64,000 nt of DNA from Methanobacteriota archaeon (GTDB lineage Archaea; Halobacteriota; Methanomicrobia; Methanomicrobiales; Methanoculleaceae), in NCBI GenBank assembly GCA_023393455.1, contig JAEWLJ010000013.1, positions 1 through 64,000 on the forward strand. The letters run 5' to 3'. Made by a program: the position numbers and the translations under genes. The notes under the pieces were generated by a model. That model made no database searches. It worked only from the letters and a program-made list of their open reading frames with translations, and was not told the DNA's origin. Positions 26,276-34,776 of the stretch are shown one piece after another (within the stretch, counting starts at the first letter, position 1; each line of letters opens with the position of its first letter).

Positions 26276-26652
26276 CAGTTAACGAAGAGCAGACAATCAT
26301 CAACGTCGCCCTGGACGACCTCACGCGTGAGGTCGAAGCGCTCCAGGCCGGCGGATACCGCCTCGTCCAGATCGGGTGCACGGACATCGGCGGGGCCTAC
26401 GAGGTCAACTACTCGTTTGACAGGGACTACCAGTACCGGAACCTGCGCCTGACGGTGGGGCCGGAGACGGAAGTCCCGAGTATCTCCGGCCTCTACTGGG
26501 GGGCGTTCGTCTACGAAAACGAGATGCACGACCTCTTCGGGATCCCTGTCACCGGGATAAACATCGATTTCAAAGGGACGTTCATCAAGACGGCGGAGAA
26601 GTATCCGTTCAGCGTCACGAGAAGGGGAGGTGACCAATGCCGGAACGCATAA
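26272..26652 (+). CDS. echD: Ech hydrogenase subunit D
   Basis: 126 residues resembling the NuoC-like 30 kDa subunit: GLYWGAFVYENEMHDLFGIPVTG is the diagnostic segment. It is a peripheral structural subunit bridging the hydrogenase module and membrane arm. The gene overlaps both echC (4 bases) and echE (16 bases). Confidence 0.92.
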   Translation: MTVNEEQTIINVALDDLTREVEALQAGGYRLVQIGCTDIGGAYEVNYSFDRDYQYRNLRLTVGPETEVPSISGLYWGAFVYENEMHDLFGIPVTGINIDFKGTFIKTAEKYPFSVTRRGGDQCRNA

Positions 26653-27716
26653 TCGTCCCGTTCGGACCGCAACACCCGGTGCTCCCCGAGCCGATCCACC
26701 TCGACCTCGTCCTCGAGGACGAGACCGTGGTGGAGGCGATCCCCTCCATCGGTTACATCCACCGGGGGCTTGAGCGGCTGATCGAGAAACGCGAGTTCAC
26801 GGAGTATGTCTACGTGGCAGAGAGGATCTGCGGGATCTGCAGTTTCATGCACGCCCTCTGCTACAGCCAGGGCATCGAGGAGATCATGAAGATCGAGGTT
26901 CCCGACCGGGCGCACTACCTCAGGACAATCTGGTCGGAGTGCTCGCGTCTTCACTCCCACCTCCTCTGGCTCGGCCTCTTTGCGGACGGGATGGGCTTTG
27001 AGAACCTCTTCATGCGGTCCTGGCGCCTCCGGGAGAGCGTGCTCGACGTGCTCGAGGACACCAGCGGAGGACGGGTCATCCAGGGCACCTGCAAGGTCGG
27101 CGGGGTCCGGCGCGACATCGGGGCCGAGAAACTCGCGGAGATGCACCGCGCGCTCGACCCCTTCGAGGAACAGTGCCGGGCCCTCGGCGATGTCTTCTTG
27201 AACGACGATACAGTGAAGTACCGCCTCCAGGGCCTCGGGGTCATCCCGAAGGACGAGGCCTACGCCCTCGGAGCCGTCGGCCCGACCGTGAGGGCAAGTG
27301 GGGTCGCGATCGACCACCGGGAGACCGGCTACGCCGCCTACGGTGACCTCGGCTTCAAGCCAGTCGTCGAGACGACCGGGGACTGCTACGCCCGGTGCGC
27401 CGTCCGGGTCAAGGAGGTCTACGCCTCCATCGACCTGATCCGGCGCGCGATCGACCAGATCCCCGAAGGACCCCTCGACGTGAAGGTCAAGGGAGCGCCG
27501 GACGGCGAGTACTTCTCCCGCGTGGAGCAGCCGCGGGGCGAGGTCATCCACTACCTGCGGGGCAACGGCACGAAACACCTTGCCCGCGCCCGGATAAGGA
27601 CACCGACGCTCGCGAACATCCCGATACTGGTGAAGATGCTCCCGAATGCCCAGCTCGCCGATGTCCCGGTCGTCGTCCTCTCGATCGACCCCTGCATCAG
27701 CTGCACGGAGAGGTGA
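26637..27716 (+). CDS. echE: Ech hydrogenase large subunit E (NiFe catalytic subunit)
   Basis: 359 residues. Both NiFe-binding CxxC motifs are intact: ERICGICSFMH near residue 64 and the C-terminal DPCISCTER. The protein ends right after the second motif, as in Ech enzymes that need no long C-terminal processing peptide. With echC and echF it oxidises H2 and reduces ferredoxin at the membrane. The reading frame starts within echD. Confidence 0.95.
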   Translation: MPERIIVPFGPQHPVLPEPIHLDLVLEDETVVEAIPSIGYIHRGLERLIEKREFTEYVYVAERICGICSFMHALCYSQGIEEIMKIEVPDRAHYLRTIWSECSRLHSHLLWLGLFADGMGFENLFMRSWRLRESVLDVLEDTSGGRVIQGTCKVGGVRRDIGAEKLAEMHRALDPFEEQCRALGDVFLNDDTVKYRLQGLGVIPKDEAYALGAVGPTVRASGVAIDHRETGYAAYGDLGFKPVVETTGDCYARCAVRVKEVYASIDLIRRAIDQIPEGPLDVKVKGAPDGEYFSRVEQPRGEVIHYLRGNGTKHLARARIRTPTLANIPILVKMLPNAQLADVPVVVLSIDPCISCTER

Positions 27717-27723
27717 GACTGGC

Positions 27724-28143
27724 ATGGGAATTTTTCAGATGACAAAGACGGTTCTCCGGAACCTCGCCGGCGGGCCGGACACCCGGCCGTACCCGGCAGT
27801 CCCGGCGCGGACCGGCCCCTTCACCCGGGGGCACGTCGTCTTCGACCCGGCCACCTGCCGTTCCTGCGGCCTCTGCTCACGGCGGTGCCCGTGTGAGGCG
27901 ATCCACCTTGATAAGGAGGAGAAGGTCTGGGAGATCGACCGCATGCGGTGCGTCGCCTGCGGCGACTGCGTCGAGGGCTGTCCGTTCGAGAGCCTCACGA
28001 TGGAGCCGGAGTACTTCTCGCCGGTGGTGGAGCACGTGGTGGAGAGTTACACCATCACCTACGTGAAGCCCGAGAAGCCGGCGAAGAAACCGGCTGAAGA
28101 GAGCACGGGCGCAAAGGAAGAAGGCACTGGCGAGAGCGCGTGA
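27724..28143 (+). CDS. echF: Ech hydrogenase ferredoxin-like subunit F
   Basis: 139 residues with two 4Fe-4S motifs, CRSCGLCSRRCPCEA and CVACGDCVEGCPFES, as in NuoI-like subunits. The second set is canonical CxxCxxCxxxCP. It hands electrons to soluble ferredoxin. The C-terminal 35 residues are lysine/glutamate-rich and probably disordered. It is the last gene of the operon and starts 8 bases after the echE stop. Confidence 0.93.
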   Translation: MGIFQMTKTVLRNLAGGPDTRPYPAVPARTGPFTRGHVVFDPATCRSCGLCSRRCPCEAIHLDKEEKVWEIDRMRCVACGDCVEGCPFESLTMEPEYFSPVVEHVVESYTITYVKPEKPAKKPAEESTGAKEEGTGESA

Positions 28144-28179
28144 GAATGGGGGCCGGGGCCCGAACCCCCCGGCACGATC

Positions 28180-28197
28180 TTTTTTGGCTACTTTTTT
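28180..28197 (+). terminator. Double T-run terminator of the ech operon
   Basis: Two runs of six T residues (28180-28185 and 28192-28197) lie about 40-55 bases after the echF stop, preceded by a GC-rich inverted repeat (GGGGG near 28149 with CCCCCC near 28165). Confidence 0.6.
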
Positions 28198-28286
28198 GAC
28201 TGACAACTATCGATCGGTGGAAGGTCAAAAGGTTAGCAGGTGCGATCGCAACTACTGAAACAGCCGAAACTGTAAGAAAAACCCCG

Positions 28287-28480
28287 TACACTGGACCGTG
28301 GGAATATCGCCACAAGGGGAAGGGGCTGACGGGGAGGGGGGAGCATCCCCCCTCCCCTGTCCCCACGTTACACCTTCAGACTTCATTGCTGCAGACACTG
28401 TTCTACTCCTGCAACCCCCACCCCGCCCGGCCTTCGGCCTCCTCCCCCACCCCAGAGGGGCGGGGGCAGTGCGTGGCGAT
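28287..28480 (+). repeat. Dispersed GC-rich element, copy B
   Basis: About 194 bp and opposite in orientation to copy A at 8032-8200. The left end 28287-28313 (TACACTGGACCGTGGGAATATCGCCAC pattern) matches 8032-8058 at 25 of 27 positions. The right block 28414-28480 matches the complement of 8051-8116 almost throughout and ends in GTGGCGAT. In between is a perfect 12-bp stem with a 3-base loop (GGGGAGGGGGGA 28331-28342, TCCCCCCTCCCC 28346-28357), while the spacer 28370-28410 differs from copy A. No coding capacity. Confidence 0.7.
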
Positions 28481-28615
28481 GCCCGATGGGAAGCCGTGCA
28501 TGGGCATACGCGATCAGTCAAGAGTTCAGCATCTTACCCGGTCTGACTTACAGAACGTAACCAACCCGGTGCAAGACCGTCCCCGTTTCTTGCTTCGGAC
28601 AACTTACCTTCTCCC
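28481..28615. other. Spacer between repeat copy B and the oxidoreductase gene
   Basis: Together with 28144-28286 this makes a gene-free gap of about 470 bp. Apart from the terminator and the repeat element, nothing recognisable is present. Confidence 0.5.
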
Positions 28616-29986
28616 TCACTTCCTCACCAGCGGGTGCACCATATGGATGATATCGTAGGTGTGGCTTGGGTAGGCCCAGGGGATCCCGTCGAGCGTCAGA
28701 TCGTCCACTGTCAGGCCATGCCGGATCGCGAGGGCGAAGGCGTTGATCACCTCCTCGGCGTGGGGCCCGATGAGGTGGGCCCCGAGGACCCGGTGGGAGT
28801 CGCCGTCGATCAGGAGTTTGTAGCCGGCATGCTTCTGGCCGATGCTTCGGTTCGTGAGCCTCCACGAGAGGTCCCCGGCGGTGACGACGTAGGAGATTCC
28901 CTCCTCCTTCGCCTTCTCCTCCGTGAGCCCGACGGACGCGATGGGCGGGGTCGTGAAGACGGCGCTCGGGACGACGGAGTAGTCCGCGGTCCGGGTGTTG
29001 CCGTGCAGGATGTTGTCGACGACGATGTGGGCGTCCCTCACCGCCACCGGCGTCAGTTGCGGACTCCTCGCGTTTGCGTCCCCGGCGACGTAGACCGCCG
29101 GGTTCGAGACGCTCTGGAGGTACTCATTGACCACGATCCCCCGGCGATCGGTCTCGACCCCCCCGACGGTAAGAGCAAGGTCCTCTATCGCGGAGACCCG
29201 ACCGGCGCCGTGGACCGCCATATCGGCATCGAAGGTCTTCTCCTTCCCCTCCCTCCCGGCCCGGACCCGGAGGCCGCTGCCGTCCCTCTCGACCGAGGCG
29301 AGCGGCATATTCGTCTGCACGTCGATCCCCGCCTCACCTGAGGCCAGCAGGAGGCGGTCGACGATATCGGGATCGAACCCCGAGAGAGCCCGGCTCCCCC
29401 GCTGCAGGATGGTCACCGCCGATCCGGCCCTGGCAGCCACATGAGCGAACTCAAACGATATGTAGCCCCCGCCGACGAAGACGATCCGCTCCGGGAGCGC
29501 TTCAAGGTAGAAGAAGTCGTCGCTCGGGGTCATCAGGTCCTCGCCCGGGACGCCGAGCGGCCGGGCATGCGCACCGGCGGCGATCACGATGTACCGGGCG
29601 ACGAGGGTATCGCCGCCGACCGCTACCCGGTCCGGTCCGGCAAAACGGGCAAGCCCATGATAGGTGTGAATTCCCGCCGCCCGGAAGCTCTCCTCCCTCC
29701 GTCGGGGGATGGGATCGGTGAAGGTCCTCTCAAAGGCGACGAGTTCCGGCCAGTCGATAGAGACCGCACCCCGGATGCCGTTCCCCTGCAGGCCGCGGAC
29801 ACGGGAGACCGCCTCCGCGGCACCTGCGAGCACCTTTTTGGGGACACAGCCCCGCAGGCCGCACGTACCCCCGTATTCCCGGGAATCAACGATCGCTACC
29901 TGCATCCCGGCCTTCCTGCAATGCCAGGCTATATCGGAACCGGCGACCCCTGTCCCGATTACGACGACGTCACACTCCCGCTCCAT
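28616..29986 (-). CDS. FAD-dependent pyridine nucleotide-disulfide oxidoreductase
   Basis: 456 residues with the glutathione reductase/dihydrolipoamide dehydrogenase architecture: FAD Rossmann motif VVVIGTGVAGSDIA, redox-active disulfide GGTCGLRGCVPKK (C-x4-C), NAD(P) motif FVGGGYISFEFA and the second FAD motif VYVAGDANARS. The C-terminal catalytic His-Pro-Thr..Glu of classic members is changed to YPSHTYDIIHM, so the proton relay and probably the substrate differ. No lipoyl-enzyme genes are nearby; a thiol or mercuric reductase-like role is possible. Product unassigned. Confidence 0.85.
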   Translation of the reverse strand: MERECDVVVIGTGVAGSDIAWHCRKAGMQVAIVDSREYGGTCGLRGCVPKKVLAGAAEAVSRVRGLQGNGIRGAVSIDWPELVAFERTFTDPIPRRREESFRAAGIHTYHGLARFAGPDRVAVGGDTLVARYIVIAAGAHARPLGVPGEDLMTPSDDFFYLEALPERIVFVGGGYISFEFAHVAARAGSAVTILQRGSRALSGFDPDIVDRLLLASGEAGIDVQTNMPLASVERDGSGLRVRAGREGKEKTFDADMAVHGAGRVSAIEDLALTVGGVETDRRGIVVNEYLQSVSNPAVYVAGDANARSPQLTPVAVRDAHIVVDNILHGNTRTADYSVVPSAVFTTPPIASVGLTEEKAKEEGISYVVTAGDLSWRLTNRSIGQKHAGYKLLIDGDSHRVLGAHLIGPHAEEVINAFALAIRHGLTVDDLTLDGIPWAYPSHTYDIIHMVHPLVRK

Positions 29987-30042
29987 ATAAGGCTACGGTT
30001 GTTGCGTATTGCCATAATGGTTACCCGGGGCGGTCGTGCCGG

Positions 30043-31830
30043 TCAGAAGTAGAGCAGGGAGACGATCCCGACGGCGACGAGGATGAAGATGACCGTCAGA
30101 ACGCCCCCTGCCACGATGTAGTCGCGGTTCCGGTAGCCTCCCGGGCCCATCAAAAGGGCGTTCACCGGGTGCGTGGGGAGGAGGAAGGAGTTCGAGGTGC
30201 AGATCCCGGTGAGGAGCGCGAGCCCCCGGGGGTCGAGCCCGAGCGAGCTCGCCATCACGAGCGCGAGCGGGACCAGGAGGACGGTTGCCGCGATGTTCGA
30301 GATCACAAGCGAGAACACGGTCGCGAGAACGGCGACGGCGACGAGGATGAGGAGCGTCGGGTATCCCGCGACCAGGTCGATCACCCGATCGGCGATGAAC
30401 CGTGCGGTTCCAGTCGTATCCATGGCGATGCCGAGCGGGAGGAGACCAGCGATCAGGACGAGTGTCCGCCAGTCGATCGCCCGGTAGACCTCGTCTACCG
30501 GGATGACCCGAAGGAGAACCATCGCGACCATCCCCGAGAGAAGACTTGTTGCGATCGTGAGGCCGGTGAAGGTGAGACCGACGGCGGCAGCAAAACAGAG
30601 GACGGCGGCAACCGCTCCACGCTCGCGAACCCCCGTCCGCCCCTCGACAGGAGTCGCCAGGACGAAGTTCCGACTCGTCCCGAACGCCCGGAGCCGTTCC
30701 CAGCGACCCAGGACGACCATCGCATCGCCTGCTTGCAGTGGAAGATCGGCAAGGCCCTCCCGCCACTCGTCTTCCCCGGAGAGGATGACCAGCACCTCAG
30801 CGCCGTAGGTGATCCGGAACTCGAGATCCCGGAGCGTCTTCCCGATGACCGGAGCATACGGCCGGACGATCACCTCCGCGAACCCTACATTCGGGTCCGA
30901 CATGACGTTTGCGGTACTCTCCCCGGCCCGGACCCATTCAAGACCGAAATCGTCTTTGAACCATTCGACATCCCGGTCCTCCCCGAGTATGCTGAGCTCC
31001 TGCCCGGCGGCGAACCGGGTATACCGCCACGGCGTGTAGACGATCTCGCCCTCTTCGGCGATTGAGATGAGGTGAAGGGCGTAATGGGAGATCATGTGGA
31101 CATCCTCCCGCGTCTTCCCGACAAGGGGGCTTTTCACAGGGACCCGCAGGTAGGACATCTGGCAAGGCAGGCGCCAGGTCTGGATCAGTTCCTCCTGTGG
31201 GGTCGGGCGGACCTTCCCACGCCGGGGAAGGACCCGGTCTCCGAAGAAGTAGAAGAAGGCGATCCCGATGAGCAGGAGCGGCAGACCGACGGGGGCGACG
31301 GCAAAGAGCTCAAAGGGTGCATACCCCCGCTGCTGGAGGAGGTCGTTCAGGATGATGAGGGTGCCCGCCCCGACCATGCTGATAGTCCCTCCGATGGTCG
31401 CAGCGTAGCCGACCGGCAGGAGAAGGCGCGATGCCGGAATCCTCGTGAGCGACGAGACCCGCAGGAGCAGGGGGAGGAAGACGGCGGTAGCGCCGACGCT
31501 CTGCATGAACGCCGAGAGTCCGCCGGCGACGAGCGAGACGGCGGCGGTCAGGCGCCGCTCTTCGTGGCCGGCAAGCCCGACGATCGTGCGCGCGATCCGG
31601 ACGGTCACCCCCGTGCGGTCGAGCCCGCGGCCGAGGACCATCACCGAGAGCATGGCGATGACCGCGCTGCTCGAGAACCCGGAGAGAGCCTGGATCGGGG
31701 TGACGAGGCCGAGCCACGCGAGCGCGAGGGTCACGAGGATGGCGGCGACGTCGACCCGGACGATACCGGTGATGAAGAGGACGGCTGCGGCGGAGAGCAC
31801 CAGCAGGGTGAGGATGACCTCGGTCTCCAT
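30043..31830 (-). CDS. SLC13/DASS-type permease with central RCK_C domains
   Basis: 595 residues from the ATG at 31830 (METEVILTLLVLS); the open frame to 31959 is not protein-like. N- and C-terminal halves are hydrophobic with repeated helices (SAVIAMLSVMVLGRGLDRTG, FMQSVGATAVFLPLLLRVS, SNSFLLPTHPVNALLMGPGGY). Between them are two cytosolic TrkA-C (RCK_C) domains (about 200-275 and 290-375). Family members carry sulfate, dicarboxylates or similar anions with sodium; the substrate is not predictable. It starts 53 bases downstream of the YkgJ stop, on the same strand. Confidence 0.82.
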   Translation of the reverse strand: METEVILTLLVLSAAAVLFITGIVRVDVAAILVTLALAWLGLVTPIQALSGFSSSAVIAMLSVMVLGRGLDRTGVTVRIARTIVGLAGHEERRLTAAVSLVAGGLSAFMQSVGATAVFLPLLLRVSSLTRIPASRLLLPVGYAATIGGTISMVGAGTLIILNDLLQQRGYAPFELFAVAPVGLPLLLIGIAFFYFFGDRVLPRRGKVRPTPQEELIQTWRLPCQMSYLRVPVKSPLVGKTREDVHMISHYALHLISIAEEGEIVYTPWRYTRFAAGQELSILGEDRDVEWFKDDFGLEWVRAGESTANVMSDPNVGFAEVIVRPYAPVIGKTLRDLEFRITYGAEVLVILSGEDEWREGLADLPLQAGDAMVVLGRWERLRAFGTSRNFVLATPVEGRTGVRERGAVAAVLCFAAAVGLTFTGLTIATSLLSGMVAMVLLRVIPVDEVYRAIDWRTLVLIAGLLPLGIAMDTTGTARFIADRVIDLVAGYPTLLILVAVAVLATVFSLVISNIAATVLLVPLALVMASSLGLDPRGLALLTGICTSNSFLLPTHPVNALLMGPGGYRNRDYIVAGGVLTVIFILVAVGIVSLLYF

Positions 31831-31882
31831 CGGGCACCCTGAGGTGCGGTGAGCAGAAATAGATGCGGTCGGGTCCGGATGA

Positions 31883-32593
31883 TCACTCGTAGATCGCGCG
31901 GGTGACCCGGTGCGGCTCAAACCGGCCGCGGTGGAAGACCCGGACCTCGACCTCGGCACCCTTCATGAAGTCCCGCATCAGGAGGTCGTAGGTCCGCCGG
32001 ACGTAGCGGAGGTTCTCCTGAGCGAAGAGGTCGCGGAGAGCCTGCCGGAACCGGACCGCCTGGTCGAGGAACGACGCCTCGTAAGCCCGGGTCTCCCGGG
32101 CGATCCGGGCACACTCCTCCGGGTCGATCGGAGTGTTGTAGCAGCCGTGCTCGTTTAAACCGCCGATCTGCCGCCAGTCGACGCTACCCGTCTCGTCAGC
32201 CTCGCGGTGGAGCATGTAGGGATAGACCCGGCATATGGCAAACCTCTGATCGTAGATGTTGCACCTGCCGTTTTCGAGGAATATGCAGGAGCCGTCCGGC
32301 TTCGTCCGGAGGGCGTACCCCGATACGTAGAAGCGGCCCTGCTGGTCGCAGGCATCGAAGTCCGGCGCCGGGATGAGGGCGTCCGGCGCAAACCTGCGGA
32401 CACGGTCGGTGTCCTCTTCGAGCAGAAAGACATGGCCGTTGAACTCCCGTGTGCAGCACCGTCCGCAGCAGTCGCAGGAGAACCCGACCTCGCGGATGAT
32501 CTCGATGAACTCCTCTTCCGGGAACTGGAGGAGATTATCGCGTTCCGCTTTGAGAGCGGCAATCTCTTCATCGAACGTGAACGTAACCGGCAG
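31883..32593 (-). CDS. YkgJ-family cysteine-cluster protein, unusual start
   Basis: The frame is open from a TGA at 32600-32602 to the stop at 31883 and encodes about 235 residues with the YkgJ signature FSCDCCGRCCTREFNG, a CIFLENGRCNIYD segment and CRVYPYM. These proteins bind zinc or iron-sulfur through a Cys cluster; function unknown. The frame has no ATG, GTG or TTG before the Cys cluster: the first is an ATG at 32213-32215, well inside the conserved domain. A CTG at 32591-32593 is the best upstream start candidate; a frameshift that removes the true start is also possible. Confidence 0.65.
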   Translation of the reverse strand: MPVTFTFDEEIAALKAERDNLLQFPEEEFIEIIREVGFSCDCCGRCCTREFNGHVFLLEEDTDRVRRFAPDALIPAPDFDACDQQGRFYVSGYALRTKPDGSCIFLENGRCNIYDQRFAICRVYPYMLHREADETGSVDWRQIGGLNEHGCYNTPIDPEECARIARETRAYEASFLDQAVRFRQALRDLFAQENLRYVRRTYDLLMRDFMKGAEVEVRVFHRGRFEPHRVTRAIYE

Positions 32594-32853
32594 CCTCCGT
32601 CATCGCGCCCGGCACGAACGCCGGGATCGTTGTCTCAGTATTGGCCGGGGAGGGGGATATGCCCTTCGGCCCGGGACGTAACTGTGCCGGCAAACGCAGG
32701 ACCTCTCTCCATCGCCCGGATGCGGTCGATCGCCCCGATCTTCGGGGGCGACCGGGTGAGAATACGCGCCGGAAGACTTCGAAAATATTCGTAGGTTACG
32801 CAAACCTGATGTTCTGGCGGGTGTATCTCCCTTCAACGGATAGGTGAACGGAT

Positions 32854-34776
32854 ATGGAGAAGTGGAGTCCGGTGCTGGTGGTCGCTCTTGGCTGCCTGGT
32901 GATCACCGCGATCATCGGGACCGCCCTCGCCTCGGAGGAGGTCGGGGCAGAAGCCTACGGGGATTTACGGAAGTTTGCGTCGAGCGAAGAGATAGAAGCG
33001 TTCCTGAAGGAACATGCGCGGGGAGGGTGGGGCGACAGCGGCTACCCGCGCAGCACCGGGGGCGTCGTGCCTGAAGTCGATTACGCCCCGGCACCGATGG
33101 CGACGTCCGCACCGACCTCCTCCGCCGGCGACCACTCCACGACGAACGTGCAGGTCAGGGGCGTTGATGAGGCGGACTACCTGAAGAACGACGGGAAGTA
33201 CATCTACGTCATATCGGGGGAGCTACTCGCCATCGTGGAGGCCTTCCCGGCGGAGGACGCGAAGATCGTGTCCGAGACACGGATCGACGGGAGTCCTATG
33301 GCGCTCTTCCTCGCCGGCGACCGCCTGGTGGTCTTTGCCACGACGACGGATCAGGAGATGATCACCGTGGAAGGGAGCGTAACGCCGGTCCCTGTCTGGC
33401 GGACGGTGACCCATGCCTACGTCTACGATATCAGCGACCGAAAAGACCCTGAGCAGGTCCGCGACGTGACCTTCACCGGGAACTACTATGACGCCCGGAT
33501 GGTCGGGGACTACGTCTACACCATCACGCAGGAGTCCCCGGTCTGGGTGCGGGACAGGATCGCCCTCCCCGAGGTGAGGAGCGGGAGCGGCGAGTGGGTC
33601 CAGCCCGACGTCTACCGCCCGGGAAGCCCCCTCCAGAACTACGTCTTCTACACTGCAGGCGGCTTCTCGGTCCGGAACGATACGGGCGCTCCCGACGCCG
33701 AAACGTTCCTCCTCGGCTACGACACCACCCTCTTTGCGTCGCAGGAGAACCTCTATATCGGTTACCGGAACATGGGGCCGGTCTCTAGCGACGGGGTCTT
33801 CGAGGCGCCGATGGGCGACACCGGCAGCCGGGAAGAGACCATCATTCACCGGTTCGCGATCGACGACGGCAGGATAGACTACAAGGCCATGGGGAGGGTC
33901 CCCGGGCATCTCTTGAACCAGTTCTCGCTCGACGAGTACGAGGGGAACCTCCGGGTGGCAACGACCGTCGAGGGATGGACGCGCGAGGGGTCAATCCAGT
34001 ACAACAACGTCTATGTCCTCGATCCCGCGATGGAGACCATCGGGACACTCGAACATATCGCGCCGGACGAGCGGATATACGCCGCCCGGTTCATCGGCGA
34101 CCGGCTCTACCTGGTGACGTTCAAGCAGATCGACCCCCTCTTCGTCATCGACCTCTCGGACCCAAAGCACCCTGGAATTCTCGGCGAACTCAAGATCCCC
34201 GGCTACTCCGACTACCTCCACCCCTACGGGGCCGACCACATCATCGGCGTCGGGAAGGAGACAGAAGAGAACCAGTGGGGCGGCGTCTCGGTCGCGGGCC
34301 TCAAGGTTGCCCTCTTCGACGTCTCGGACGTGAACAATCCCGTCCTGGTCGACAACGTCGTGATCGGCGAGGCCGGGACGGACTCTGCGGCGCTCCGCGA
34401 CCACAAGGCCTTCCTCTTTGTGGAAGAGAAGGACCTCCTCGTCCTCCCGGTGAGCGAGATAGTGCGGGTGGAGAACCCCGCATCGAAGTACCCCGGCTCC
34501 TACAGCACCGCGACCTGGCAGGGGGCTTACGTCTACCAGGTGAGCCCCGCCTCCGGCTTCTCCCTGAAGGGGAAGGTCACCCACGCCGAGAAGGGATCCC
34601 CCTACACCTGGAACGCGCCCGACGCGGTAGAACGGTCGCTCTTCATGGACGAGACCCTCTACACCGTCTCAAAGAGGAGCATCATCATGACTGATCTCGT
34701 CGACGGCAGCCGGGTGGGCGAGGTCTTCCTCCCCTCCCGGTGGGAGACCTACCCGACCCCGTACCCGGTCTGGTGA
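32854..34776 (+). CDS. Secreted beta-propeller domain protein
   Basis: 640 residues. An N-terminal signal sequence (WSPVLVVALGCLVITAIIG ... ALA) is followed by the TTNVQVRGVDEADYLKNDGKYIYVI signature of the C-terminal beta-propeller family (PF09826) and a long series of blades rich in DISDRKDP, VDLSDPKHPGILGELKIPGYSDYLHPYG-like segments. It is probably exported and cell-surface bound; no enzymatic motif is seen. The last 28 bases overlap the convergent ATPase gene. Confidence 0.82.
   Translation: MEKWSPVLVVALGCLVITAIIGTALASEEVGAEAYGDLRKFASSEEIEAFLKEHARGGWGDSGYPRSTGGVVPEVDYAPAPMATSAPTSSAGDHSTTNVQVRGVDEADYLKNDGKYIYVISGELLAIVEAFPAEDAKIVSETRIDGSPMALFLAGDRLVVFATTTDQEMITVEGSVTPVPVWRTVTHAYVYDISDRKDPEQVRDVTFTGNYYDARMVGDYVYTITQESPVWVRDRIALPEVRSGSGEWVQPDVYRPGSPLQNYVFYTAGGFSVRNDTGAPDAETFLLGYDTTLFASQENLYIGYRNMGPVSSDGVFEAPMGDTGSREETIIHRFAIDDGRIDYKAMGRVPGHLLNQFSLDEYEGNLRVATTVEGWTREGSIQYNNVYVLDPAMETIGTLEHIAPDERIYAARFIGDRLYLVTFKQIDPLFVIDLSDPKHPGILGELKIPGYSDYLHPYGADHIIGVGKETEENQWGGVSVAGLKVALFDVSDVNNPVLVDNVVIGEAGTDSAALRDHKAFLFVEEKDLLVLPVSEIVRVENPASKYPGSYSTATWQGAYVYQVSPASGFSLKGKVTHAEKGSPYTWNAPDAVERSLFMDETLYTVSKRSIIMTDLVDGSRVGEVFLPSRWETYPTPYPVW

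Noticed and set aside
26511..27725. 404-residue minus-strand frame opposite echE
   Set aside because: Antisense shadow of a clearly conserved hydrogenase gene.
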